NCBI GenBank assembly: GCA_036001245.1
Contig: DASYUL010000028.1
Location: 1 to 32,772 of the forward strand
Origin: Gp7-AA6 sp036001245
GTDB lineage: Bacteria > Acidobacteriota > Thermoanaerobaculia > UBA5066 > Gp7-AA6
Direction of reading: 5' to 3'
Length of the DNA: 32,772 nt
Shown here in pieces: positions 1-7,927 of this stretch. Below the pieces are notes generated by a model. The model ran no database searches and was not told the DNA's origin. It was given only the letters and a program-made list of their open reading frames with translations. Position 1 is the first letter of the stretch. The number at the start of each line of letters is the position of its first letter. The position numbers and the translations under genes are program-made.

Positions 1-1240
1 CGGGGTGCTGGTCCCAGACCGCGTCGATGACGCGCCGCACGGGATCCAGGTCCGAGAGCTCCTGGTCGTAGTAGCCGATCGAGACGTCGTGGCCGGACGT
101 CACCGTGCCTGCGAGTGGCGTGAGCCGTCCGGCGAGCGTCTTTAGCAACGTCGTCTTGCCGGTTCCGTTCTCACCGAGAAGAGCCATCCGTTCGCCCCGG
201 AGGAGTTCGAAACCGACGCCCCGGACGATGGGAGATCCCGGCGCGTAGCCGGCATCGACGTCCTTCGCGCGCAGAAAGGTGCGCCCGCCGATCTTGCTCG
301 TGTCGAAGCGGAATCCGACGGAGGTGGTGTCCTCGACCGGGCGCTCGAGCCGCTCGACGCGCGCGAGCTTCGTCCGCCGTCCCTTGGCCTGGCGGGAATT
401 CACCCCCGCGATGTTGCGGCGGATGTAGTCCTGCTCCTTCTCGATGAACTCCTGCTGCTTTTCGAAGGCGCGCGTCGCGGTGAGCACTCGCTCTGCTTTC
501 TGCCGGCGGTACGCGCTGTATCCGCCCGAGTAGTCCGTGAGCCGGCCGTTCTCGAGGTCGACGATCTCGCCGGCGACGCGGTCGAGGAAGCGGCGGTCGT
601 GCGTGCCGACGAGATACGCACGCCGCGAGCGCGCGAGGTAGTCCTCGAGGAACTCGACGGCCTGGAAGTCGAGGTGGTTGGTCGGCTCGTCGAGGAGGAG
701 AACGTCCGGCGAGGAGAGGATCGCGCGCGCGAGCATGGCGCGGTTCTTCTGGCCGCCCGAGAGCTCGGCGAGACGCCGCCCGAAGTCCGCCTTGTCGAAA
801 CCGAGTCCGGAGAGCGCCTTGTCCACCTCGGCCACCATGTCGTAGCCGCCCTCGTTCTCGAAGCGGTGCGAGAGGGCGTCGTATCGGTCGTGGAGCGACG
901 CAGCGTCCTGGCCGTCGGCCATCGCGTGCTCGAGCGAGCGCATCTCCGCCTCGATCCGGTGGAGGTCCGCGAACGCGCCGGCCGTGTAGTCGTGGAGCGA
1001 CTCCTGGAGGTCGGCCTCGAGCGCCTGCTCGACCGTCGCGATGCGGACCGCGTTCGCCCGGACGACCTCGCCGGCGTCGGGCTCCTCGCGCCCGAGTGCG
1101 AGCCTCAGGAGCGTGGTCTTCCCGGCGCCGTTCCGGCCGACCAGACCGACCTTCTCACCCGGGTTGTGCTGCCAGGTGACGTCCCGCAGCACCTCCTTGG
1201 GGCCATAGGACTTGCGGACCGAATCGAAACGATAGAGCAC
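1..1240 (-). CDS. ABC-F family ATP-binding protein (3' end outside window)
   Basis: Soluble tandem-ATPase protein of the ABC-F family, whose members act on the ribosome (translation factors or antibiotic protection) rather than in transport. The visible 413 residues show the first ATPase domain with Walker A GRNGAGKT (about 35-42), signature LSGGQ (160-164) and Walker B LLLDEPTNHLD (181-191). A charged linker rich in Arg/Lys/Glu follows, then the second Walker A GENGTGKT near residue 356. No membrane segments are present. The second signature and Walker B lie beyond base 1. GTG at 1240 is the only usable start, because an in-frame TAA sits just upstream. No Shine-Dalgarno is visible; a TAAAAT hexamer lies six bases before the GTG, suggesting a leaderless message. 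Which ABC-F subfamily it belongs to cannot be settled from this fragment. Confidence 0.9.
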   Translation of the reverse strand, partial: MLYRFDSVRKSYGPKEVLRDVTWQHNPGEKVGLVGRNGAGKTTLLRLALGREEPDAGEVVRANAVRIATVEQALEADLQESLHDYTAGAFADLHRIEAEMRSLEHAMADGQDAASLHDRYDALSHRFENEGGYDMVAEVDKALSGLGFDKADFGRRLAELSGGQKNRAMLARAILSSPDVLLLDEPTNHLDFQAVEFLEDYLARSRRAYLVGTHDRRFLDRVAGEIVDLENGRLTDYSGGYSAYRRQKAERVLTATRAFEKQQEFIEKEQDYIRRNIAGVNSRQAKGRRTKLARVERLERPVEDTTSVGFRFDTSKIGGRTFLRAKDVDAGYAPGSPIVRGVGFELLRGERMALLGENGTGKTTLLKTLAGRLTPLAGTVTSGHDVSIGYYDQELSDLDPVRRVIDAVWDQHP

Positions 1241-1246
1241 GAAGGG

Positions 1247-1252
1247 ATTTTA
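1247..1252 (-). promoter_or_regulatory. Putative -10 element for a leaderless ABC-F transcript
   Basis: TAAAAT on the minus strand ends six bases before the GTG start at 1240. No Shine-Dalgarno lies between them, so transcription would begin at or next to the start codon. No convincing -35 hexamer is visible, so this is tentative. Confidence 0.35.
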
Positions 1253-1388
1253 GCTGTCCGTTGGTCTTTCCAGGGCGCGAAGAGACGCACGGCGCTTCGC
1301 AAAGGGTGACAGATCGATTTTCGTCACTGGACGACGTGGTGCGCAGTCCGCAAGACAACGGTCTCTCTCTGCCTCATCGTCGTCATGA

Positions 1389-1457
1389 GTCAAAAAGGGG
1401 TCTGTCCCCTTTTTCAGTCAAAAAGGGGCCTGTCCCCTTTACAGCTTGTCCCCTTTA
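1389..1457. repeat. Palindromic GGGG(T/C)CTGTCCCC repeat cluster
   Basis: Two head-to-tail copies of an A-rich palindrome, plus a partial third, lie between deoA and the ABC-F gene. The first has a perfect 9-bp stem, AAAAAGGGG / CCCCTTTTT, around TCTGT (1392-1414). The second has AAAGGGG / CCCCTTT around CCTGT (about 1422-1440). The fragment GTCCCCTTTACAG then repeats into the end of deoA and supplies its TAA stop. The stems could form hairpins in RNA from either strand and may terminate deoA transcription. The core CTGTCCCC also occurs in the array at 13387-13562, so the two may belong to one dispersed REP-like family. The rest of 1241-1388 shows nothing recognisable. Confidence 0.75.
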
Positions 1458-2759
1458 CAGCTTTTCGATCGCGAGCGGCGGCGGCTCGACCTTCTGGTCG
1501 CCGATGTGGAAGAGCGCCGCGAGCTCCCGCTCCATGTTCGGCCGGGGCGGCTCCCGGTCCCCGAGGCACAGCCACGCGAGCGTCTCCCCCGGCTCGACGC
1601 GGTCGCCGACGTTCTTCTCGACGAGAAACCCGGCGGTCGGATCGATCTCGTCCTCGCGACGCCGGCGGCCACAGCCGATGTCGATCGAGAGGAACCCCAT
1701 CTTCTCGGTCGAGATCGAGCGCACGTATCCGCCGCGCATGGAAAGAGCCGGAATGCGCCGCCTCGGCTGCGGCAGGAGCGACGGGTCCGCGACGACCCGC
1801 GGATTGCCCCCCTGGAACTCGATCATCTCCTCGAACTTCTTCGCGGCGGCGCCGGAGTCGAACGCGTGCACGAGGCGGCGGCGAGCCTCCTCCTCGGAGA
1901 GCAACGGCTCCGCGAAGCGCAGCATGTCGGTGCCGAGAAGGATGCAGATCTCCCGGACCCGGTCGGGACCTTCGTTGCGGAGCACGCGGATCGACTCTTC
2001 GGCCTCGAGCGCGTTGCCGACCGCGCGCCCGAGCGGGCGGCTCATGTCGGTGATCCACCCGGTCGCCTCGCGTCCGGCCGCGCGGGACGTGTCGACGAGC
2101 GCCCGTCCGAGCTCGCGGGACTCGTCGACGGTCTTGAGAAACGCGCCGTCCCCCGTCTTGACGTCGAAGACGATGCCGGTCGTGCCCGACGCGAGCTTCT
2201 TCGAGAGGATGGAAGCGACGATGAGCGAGATCGACTCGACGGTGCCGGTCACGTCGCGCAGCGCGTAGAGGATGCGGTCGGCCGGCGCGATCGAGTCGGT
2301 CTGCGCGAACAGCGCGGCGCCGACCTTCGTCAGCGCCTCGCGGACGCGCGGCTTGTCGAGGTCGGTCCGGAACCCGGGGATCGCCGCGAGCTTGTCGAGC
2401 GTCCCGCCGGTGTGGCCGAGCCCGCGGCCCGACATCATCCCGACCCGCGCGCCCGCCGCCGCGACGAGCGGAGCGAGAACGAGAGAGACCTTGTCCCCCA
2501 CGCCGCCGGTCGAGTGCTTGTCGACGACCGGCGCGAGGTCGGAGAGGTCCCACGTCTCGCCGGAGTCCCGCATGGCCTCGGTCAGCGCGGCCGTCTCCAC
2601 GGTCGAGAGGCCGAGGATCACCGCGGCCATCAGGAACGCGGACGCCTGGTACTCCGGAACTTCGCCCGAGACGACTCCCTGGACCAGGTACGCGATCTCC
2701 TCGCGCGGAAGCTCCTCGCCCGCGCGCTTGGCCCGAAGGATCTCGTACACCGTCCTCAC
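1455..2759 (-). CDS. deoA: Pyrimidine-nucleoside (thymidine) phosphorylase
   Basis: Cytosolic enzyme that splits thymidine, deoxyuridine or uridine with phosphate into base and (deoxy)ribose 1-phosphate. The 434 residues match the usual length of the family. The N-terminal helical domain begins RTVYEILRAKR. The phosphate-binding signature DKHSTGGVGDKVSL and the following MMSGRGLGHTGGTLDKL are intact, as is FDVKTGDGAF further on. A C-terminal alpha/beta domain carries the typical GxxVEPGE-like turn (GDRVEPGETL). The GTG start at 2759 overlaps the stop of the upstream amidohydrolase as GTGA, with GGAG 11 bases upstream, so the two are probably translationally coupled. It is the last gene of the salvage cluster; its sugar phosphate product would feed DeoB, encoded about 5 kb upstream. 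Whether it prefers thymidine only (DeoA) or both pyrimidine nucleosides (Pdp) cannot be told. Confidence 0.95.
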   Translation of the reverse strand: MRTVYEILRAKRAGEELPREEIAYLVQGVVSGEVPEYQASAFLMAAVILGLSTVETAALTEAMRDSGETWDLSDLAPVVDKHSTGGVGDKVSLVLAPLVAAAGARVGMMSGRGLGHTGGTLDKLAAIPGFRTDLDKPRVREALTKVGAALFAQTDSIAPADRILYALRDVTGTVESISLIVASILSKKLASGTTGIVFDVKTGDGAFLKTVDESRELGRALVDTSRAAGREATGWITDMSRPLGRAVGNALEAEESIRVLRNEGPDRVREICILLGTDMLRFAEPLLSEEEARRRLVHAFDSGAAAKKFEEMIEFQGGNPRVVADPSLLPQPRRRIPALSMRGGYVRSISTEKMGFLSIDIGCGRRRREDEIDPTAGFLVEKNVGDRVEPGETLAWLCLGDREPPRPNMERELAALFHIGDQKVEPPPLAIEKL

Positions 2760-4186
2760 GGTTTCGGTGTCTCCTTCGCCGGCGCCGCGAGGCTTTCGCG
2801 GACCTTCGCGCGCCACTTCGCCGCCGCGGCGAGCACCGCGGCTCGATCGATCGTCGTGCACCGCCGGTTCGCGAGCAGTCGCTTTCCGTCGACCCAGACG
2901 TCGGTGACATCGGCGGTCTTCGCCGAATAGACGAGCGTCGAGTAGACGTCGTCGAACGGCTGCTCGTGCGCCGTCCGCGCGTCCAGCGCGATCACGTCGG
3001 CGCGCTTCCCCCGCTCGAGCGAGCCGGTCTTCTCTCCCAGTCCGAGGACCCGCGCGCCCTCGCGCGTCGCCGCCGCGACGATCTCGCGGGCCGGGAGGAC
3101 CGTCGGGTCGCCGGTCGAGACCTTCGCGAGCTTGCCGGCAAAGTCCATCGCCTCGAACATCGACAGGTCGTTGTTCGAGCCCGCCGGTCCGTCGGTCCCG
3201 AGACCCCAGAGGAGACCTTCCCTCTCCCAGGCCGCGACGTCGGCGATCCCCGATGCGAGCTTCATGTTCGACTCGGGATTGTGGGAGATACCGACGCCAT
3301 ACTGCTTCACGAGCGCGCGGTCGGCTGCGTCCATCCAGATCGCGTGCGCCCCGACGATCGGCAGGCGGTTCCCCGACGCCGGCGGGTCGAAGAACCCGAT
3401 CGAGGCGAGGTAAGCGACCGGAGTCTTGCCCCACTTCTCGCGCGCGTCGGCAAGTTCCTTGGGGCTCTCTGCGACGTGGGTGAGGAGCGGGAGCCCTTTG
3501 CTCTGCGCGAAGTCCCGGGCCGCGAGCAGCGTCTCCTTCGAGCACGTGTAGCCCGAGTGGGGCGCGGCGGCGGGAGTGATCCGCGGATGCCCCTTCCACT
3601 TCTTCGCGAAGACCTCCATGAAGGCGAGCGTCTCTTTCAGGTCCTTGTGGTCCGGCACGGGAAAGTCGATGAACGTCTCGCCGAGCACCGCCCGCAGTCC
3701 CGCCCTGTCGACCGCGCGCGCCGCGTCCGACTCGAAGTAGTACATGTCGGCAAACGCCGTCGTCCCCCCCTCGATCATCTCGAGCGCCGCGAGGAGCGTC
3801 CCGTCGTAGACGAATCCGGGTGACACGTTCTTTCCCTCGGCCGGAAAGATGTGCTCGGTCAGCCAGCGGTCGAGCGGCAGGTCGTCCGCGATCCCGCGCA
3901 GGAGCGTCATCGCGGCGTGCGTGTGGGTGTTCACGAGGCCGGGCAGGACGATCTTCCCGGAGGCGTCGTAGCGCTCCCGTGCGGCGTACTTCGCGGCGAT
4001 CTCGGCCGCCGGTCCCACCGCCAGGATCTCTTCCCCCCGGATCGCGACGGCGCCCGGGGAAAACACGGTGAAGCTCGCGTCCACGGTCGCGACCATTCCG
4101 CCGGTGATGAGGAGATCCGCCGGCTCGCGTCGCGCAGGAGCGGCCGCGAGGACGAGGAAGGCCGCGAGGAGGACGATGCGTCTCAA
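2756..4186 (-). CDS. Exported amidohydrolase, SAH/MTA/adenosine deaminase-like
   Basis: Metal-dependent amidohydrolase of the TRZ/ATZ/MtaD branch, which deaminates S-adenosylhomocysteine, methylthioadenosine, adenosine or related heterocycles. Seen: the metal motif NTHTHAAMTLLRG, a second His in HVAESPKE, GAHAIWMD, SHNPESNMKLASG, and the catalytic Asp region GTDGPAGSNNDLSMFE, followed by the usual C-terminal beta-sandwich (GKRADVIALD). Unusually for this family it starts with a hydrophobic signal segment (RRIVLLAAFLVLAAAPA), so it is probably periplasmic or membrane-attached. The start is taken as TTG at 4186, which overlaps the cytidine deaminase stop as TTGA; no ATG or GTG gives the signal sequence cleanly. 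The product has 476 residues. The operon argues for a purine nucleoside substrate, but that is inference. Confidence 0.85.
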   Translation of the reverse strand: MRRIVLLAAFLVLAAAPARREPADLLITGGMVATVDASFTVFSPGAVAIRGEEILAVGPAAEIAAKYAARERYDASGKIVLPGLVNTHTHAAMTLLRGIADDLPLDRWLTEHIFPAEGKNVSPGFVYDGTLLAALEMIEGGTTAFADMYYFESDAARAVDRAGLRAVLGETFIDFPVPDHKDLKETLAFMEVFAKKWKGHPRITPAAAPHSGYTCSKETLLAARDFAQSKGLPLLTHVAESPKELADAREKWGKTPVAYLASIGFFDPPASGNRLPIVGAHAIWMDAADRALVKQYGVGISHNPESNMKLASGIADVAAWEREGLLWGLGTDGPAGSNNDLSMFEAMDFAGKLAKVSTGDPTVLPAREIVAAATREGARVLGLGEKTGSLERGKRADVIALDARTAHEQPFDDVYSTLVYSAKTADVTDVWVDGKRLLANRRCTTIDRAAVLAAAAKWRAKVRESLAAPAKETPKP

Positions 4187-4575
4187 AATTCGAACGGCTC
4201 GGGCAGCAGGTCCGCCATCCGATACAGCTTGCGACTTCCCCCCTCCGTGACCGAGACGACCGGGACGTCGCCGGCGAACTCCCAGAGGATCTGGCGGCAG
4301 GCGCCGCACGGAGGCGTCGGAACGTCGGCTCCGGTCACGACGGCGACCGCGCGGAATTTCCTGACTCCCTCCGAGAGCGCCTTCCAGACCGCGACGCGCT
4401 CGGCGCAGACCGTGAGGCCGTACGTCGCGTTCTCGACGTTGCAGCCGCCGAAGATCCGCCCGTCCTCCGCCTCGATCGCCGCACCGACGGCGAAGCCGCT
4501 TCGGTGCGAAACCGAATTTCCGCGGCTGCGGAACGCCTCCGCGACGAGTCGCTCCTCGAGCTCCGGCGGGATCAC
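4183..4575 (-). CDS. cdd: Cytidine deaminase
   Basis: Deaminates cytidine and deoxycytidine to uridine and deoxyuridine, the form the downstream pyrimidine phosphorylase can use. At 130 residues it is the short, tetrameric type with three zinc cysteines. The motif NVENATYG leads to T-V-C-A-E, with C57 as ligand and E59 as proton shuttle. P-C-G-A-C-R-Q supplies C90 and C93. The GTG start at 4575 overlaps the purine nucleoside phosphorylase stop (GTGA), and its own stop overlaps the amidohydrolase TTG. No key residue is missing. The product is cytosolic with no signal peptide. Confidence 0.95.
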   Translation of the reverse strand: MIPPELEERLVAEAFRSRGNSVSHRSGFAVGAAIEAEDGRIFGGCNVENATYGLTVCAERVAVWKALSEGVRKFRAVAVVTGADVPTPPCGACRQILWEFAGDVPVVSVTEGGSRKLYRMADLLPEPFEF

Positions 4576-5423
4576 CGGCGCACCGCGCTGCCGATCTTCG
4601 GAACGAGCGTGGTCAAAAGTCGCACGAACCGGTCTCCGACCTTCTTCGTGGTCGCGAGGACCTCCGAGTGGTCCAGAGGCTTGGGAAGGATTCCCGCGGC
4701 CATGTTGGTGATCGTCGAAATGCCGATCACGCGCACGCCGGCGTGGTTGAGCGCGATCGCCTCCGGTACGGTCGACATCCCCACGGCGTCCGCGCCGATC
4801 GCTCGGTAGGCGCGGATCTCCGCGGGCGTCTCGTAGGACGGGCCGGAGTTTCCGAGGTAGACGCCCTCGCGCAGGGGGATGCGCAGAGACCGCGCCGTCT
4901 CCTTCGCGAGCTTTCGGAGCGCCGGGTCGTAAACGCGGCTCATGTCGGGGAACCGCGGGCCCAGCGCGTCTTCGTTGGGACCAATGAGAGGGTTCGTGCC
5001 GAACGCATTGATGTGGTCGGTCATCAACATGAGATCGCCGGGCTTGAATGTCTTTCGGACTCCCCCGGCGGCGTTGGTGAGCACGACTGCCCGGACGCCG
5101 AGCCGGGCGAGCACGCGGACCGGAAACACGACGTCCGTCATCGGGCGGCCCTCGTAATAGTGGACGCGCCCGGAGAGAACCACGACCGGGGTTTTGCCGA
5201 CGTCGCCCAGGACGAGCTCCCCCGCGTGGCCGACGACCCCCGAGGGCACCGGAAAGCTCGGGACCTCTTCGTAGGGGATCGCGACCCGGTTCTTCAGCCG
5301 CGACGCGAATGTCCCGAGCCCCGAGCCGAGGACGAGCCCGACGGCCGGCGAAACGTCGCGCTTCCCGCGGAGAAATTCCGCCGTCGCGTCGAGGCGGCCG
5401 AGGAGCCCGGTCTCGCCCGTCAT
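4572..5423 (-). CDS. punA: Purine nucleoside phosphorylase (trimeric, PNP-I type)
   Basis: Phosphorolysis of inosine, guanosine and their deoxy forms to base plus (deoxy)ribose 1-phosphate in the cytosol. The 283 residues fit the low-molecular-mass trimeric family. Recognisable motifs in order: VLGSGLG (phosphate loop), GHAGELVLG, GRVHYYEGR, VVLTNAAGG, LMLMTDHINAFG, then GNSGPSYETPAEIRAYRAIG with GADAVGMSTVPEA, and STITNMAAG near the end. The ATG at 5423 overlaps the transporter stop as ATGA, so it is coupled to nucleoside uptake. The trimeric fold suggests 6-oxopurine nucleosides, which would complement an adenosine-type deaminase in the same operon. Confidence 0.95.
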   Translation of the reverse strand: MTGETGLLGRLDATAEFLRGKRDVSPAVGLVLGSGLGTFASRLKNRVAIPYEEVPSFPVPSGVVGHAGELVLGDVGKTPVVVLSGRVHYYEGRPMTDVVFPVRVLARLGVRAVVLTNAAGGVRKTFKPGDLMLMTDHINAFGTNPLIGPNEDALGPRFPDMSRVYDPALRKLAKETARSLRIPLREGVYLGNSGPSYETPAEIRAYRAIGADAVGMSTVPEAIALNHAGVRVIGISTITNMAAGILPKPLDHSEVLATTKKVGDRFVRLLTTLVPKIGSAVRR

Positions 5424-6664
5424 CCCGCGAGAAGCCCCGCGATCGTCGCGGTCATGAACGAAGCCAGCGATCCTCCGAGAAGTGCCCGGAAGCCGAGGCG
5501 CGCGATGTCGCCCTTCCGCGTTGGCGCGAGCCCGCCGATCCCACCGATCTGGATCCCGATCGAGGAGAAGTTCGCGAACCCGCAGAGCGCGAACGACGCG
5601 ATCAGGCGCGCCTTCTCCGACATTCCGGCCTGCAGCGTGCTCATCCGCGCATAAGCGAAGAACTCGTTGATGACGGTCTTGTTGCCGATCAGGTCGGCGA
5701 CGGTCGCCGCGTCCTTGATTGGAACGCCCATGACCACGGCGAGCGGCCAGAGGACCCACGCGAAAACCTGCTGGAGCTGGAAATTCGGGTATCCGAAGAG
5801 GCCGCCGGCCCAGCCGAGGAACCCGTTCAGGAGCGCAATGAGCGCGATGAACGCGATCAGCATCGCGACGATGTTGATGACGAGCATCATTCCCTGCGAA
5901 GCGCCCGACGCCGCGGCGTCGATCACGTTCGTGTGCGTCTTCTCGACCTTCAGCCGGACTTCTCCCATGGTCACCGGGACTTCGGTCTCGGGCATCAGGA
6001 TCTTGGCCATCATGATCGCCCCCGGCGCCGCCATCACGGAGGCGGTGATGAGGTACTTCGCCGGGATCCCCATCGCGACGTAGGCGAGGAGCACCGCGCC
6101 GGAGACGTGCGCCATGCCGCCCGTCATCATCGTCAAGAGTTCCGACCGGGTCATCGTCGGAATGTAGGGCGCGATCAGGATGGGCGCCTCGGTCTGTCCG
6201 ATGAAGACGTTCGCGGCGACTGCGAGCGACTCGGCTCCCGAGACTTTCATGAGCCGCTGCATCACCCACGCCATGCCCTGCACGATCCGCTGCATGATGC
6301 CGAGGTAGTACATGATCGTGAAGAACGACGCGATGAAGATGACGATCGGAAGGACCTTGAACGCGAAGATGTAGCCGCCGATCGGCTGCCCGGTGGCCTC
6401 GCCGATCTTCTCCATGCGCCCGGTCAGCCACCCGAAGACGAACGATCCGCCCTGGTCGGCGTACGAAATCGCCCCGGTGATCGCCAACGAGAATCGCTCG
6501 AGCGCGTTCTTGCCCGCCTCCCAGTACAGGACGAGGAAAGCGAAGAGGACCTGGAGCGCGAAGCCCCACAGAACGGTGTACCAGCGGATCGCGCGCCGGT
6601 TCGCCGAGAAGAGGTAAGCGATCCCGAAGATCACCACGATGCCCGCGAGCCCGATCCAGCGCAT
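5420..6664 (-). CDS. nupC: Concentrative nucleoside transporter (CNT/NupC family)
   Basis: Inner-membrane, cation-coupled nucleoside importer. The 414 residues have many hydrophobic segments and the hallmark CNT motifs: GQTEAP in the first re-entrant half, then GNKTVINEFFAYA and FALCGFANFSSIGIQIGG in the second. A good Shine-Dalgarno (GGGAGG, five bases before ATG 6664) suggests independent ribosome loading after the glycosyltransferase, which ends 24 bases upstream. Its stop overlaps the PNP start. It presumably supplies substrates for the phosphorylases and deaminases that follow. Specificity (purine, pyrimidine or both) is not readable. Confidence 0.95.
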   Translation of the reverse strand: MRWIGLAGIVVIFGIAYLFSANRRAIRWYTVLWGFALQVLFAFLVLYWEAGKNALERFSLAITGAISYADQGGSFVFGWLTGRMEKIGEATGQPIGGYIFAFKVLPIVIFIASFFTIMYYLGIMQRIVQGMAWVMQRLMKVSGAESLAVAANVFIGQTEAPILIAPYIPTMTRSELLTMMTGGMAHVSGAVLLAYVAMGIPAKYLITASVMAAPGAIMMAKILMPETEVPVTMGEVRLKVEKTHTNVIDAAASGASQGMMLVINIVAMLIAFIALIALLNGFLGWAGGLFGYPNFQLQQVFAWVLWPLAVVMGVPIKDAATVADLIGNKTVINEFFAYARMSTLQAGMSEKARLIASFALCGFANFSSIGIQIGGIGGLAPTRKGDIARLGFRALLGGSLASFMTATIAGLLAG

Positions 6665-6688
6665 CCCGACCTCCCTCGCCAGCCCCTG

Positions 6689-7927
6689 CTAGAAGCGCGC
6701 GCGACGCGCGTCGTACTCCCGGCCTCGCCAGGTGAGGCGCTTTCGAATGTACCGGTGGTAAAGAGACCGCGCGATGATACCCGCCCACACCGCCGCCATT
6801 AAAGGGTGGGTCAAGGCTGGCCAGAGCGGGTCCCGAAGGATCGCGGCGAGCGCACCCCGCAGGAGCACCAAGGCCGTGGCGAGAAACGCGGCCAGCGCGA
6901 GGTCCCGCGGAGGGACCGGCGCGCCGAAGAGCGCTGCGAAGAGCACGGCGAAAGGGGCGATCGAGATCGCGAGATAGAAGAATGTCAGAAGCAGGAGCAG
7001 CAAACCCGCCGGTCCGCTGAACGCGAAGACCATGCTCTTCGTGACGCCGTCCCAGATGCTCCGAAGGCTCCGATACATCCGGACAGCGACGCGGTCTTCC
7101 GCGCGGAGGAGAAGGCAACGAAACCCCGCCCGCTTGACGGCCATGGCCAGGCGGATGTCGTCCACACCCGAGTTGCGAATCGCCGCGTGGCCGCCGATCG
7201 CCTCGTAAGCGGAGCGGCGGACGAGCATCCCCGTGCCGGCGCCCATCGCGAAGGCGCGGAGCCGCGGGAGGTTGGCGAGGAAGCCGAGGCTTCCGTAAAT
7301 GGAGATCGTCACGTACGGAAGAAGGACGTTCTCCCAGAACCCTCGCATTTCGAAATGGGCCAGCAGCGTGGCCAGGTCGATCTCCCTCGATTGGAGCACG
7401 GCGACGGCTTCTCGGAGGGCATCAGGGTGGTAGCGCACGTCGGCATCGGCAAAGAGGAAAAGGCTTCCCGACGCCCCCGCGGCGCCCTGCGCGAGAGCGT
7501 GCGGCTTGCCCAGCCATCCCGGAGGGAGCTCCGCGCCCGCGATGACTTTCAACCGCGAGTCCTCCCGCCGGAGCCTTTCGAGAAGGGCCCCCGTCCCGTC
7601 GGTCGAGCGGTCATCCACGACGACGACTTCGAAGTCAGGATAGTCCTGCGCAAGATGCGAGCGGACGGCCTGCTCGATCTCCGCCTCCTCGTTGCGCGCC
7701 GGAATCACGATGGAAACGGACGCGCCGCTTCCTCGGAAGGCTTGACGCGCGGCCACCCGGGCCAGACGCGGGAGCGCCGCCAGGTTGACCACGAGAAGAA
7801 CGGCGGTGAGCGCGACGAAAAAGAGGCCGGCCGCGATCAGGACGTAGAGCAGCGCCGACCCCGCCTCACACCAGGAGTTCGGAGAGCGCGCTCTTGCCGC
7901 GCGGCGCGGGGACTCCGAGCCACTCAC
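6689..7927 (-). CDS. Membrane-anchored family 2 glycosyltransferase
   Basis: Inverting GT-A glycosyltransferase that would move a sugar from a nucleotide donor to a lipid or carotenoid-like acceptor at the membrane. A transmembrane helix near residues 25-48 precedes the catalytic domain: VSIVIPARNEE, VVVVDDRSTDGT, GWLGKPHALAQG, and the D-x-D-type FADADV. GVDDIRLAM follows as a probable acceptor/base motif, and several C-terminal hydrophobic helices (about 285-380) complete it. This layout resembles HpnB/CrtQ-like enzymes, but the acceptor is unknown. The only standard start is GTG 7927, which makes it overlap the 3' end of deoB by 62 bases, and no Shine-Dalgarno is visible. It has no obvious biochemical link to nucleoside salvage beyond the shared strand. 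Confidence 0.8.
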   Translation of the reverse strand: MSGSESPRRAARARSPNSWCEAGSALLYVLIAAGLFFVALTAVLLVVNLAALPRLARVAARQAFRGSGASVSIVIPARNEEAEIEQAVRSHLAQDYPDFEVVVVDDRSTDGTGALLERLRREDSRLKVIAGAELPPGWLGKPHALAQGAAGASGSLFLFADADVRYHPDALREAVAVLQSREIDLATLLAHFEMRGFWENVLLPYVTISIYGSLGFLANLPRLRAFAMGAGTGMLVRRSAYEAIGGHAAIRNSGVDDIRLAMAVKRAGFRCLLLRAEDRVAVRMYRSLRSIWDGVTKSMVFAFSGPAGLLLLLLTFFYLAISIAPFAVLFAALFGAPVPPRDLALAAFLATALVLLRGALAAILRDPLWPALTHPLMAAVWAGIIARSLYHRYIRKRLTWRGREYDARRARF

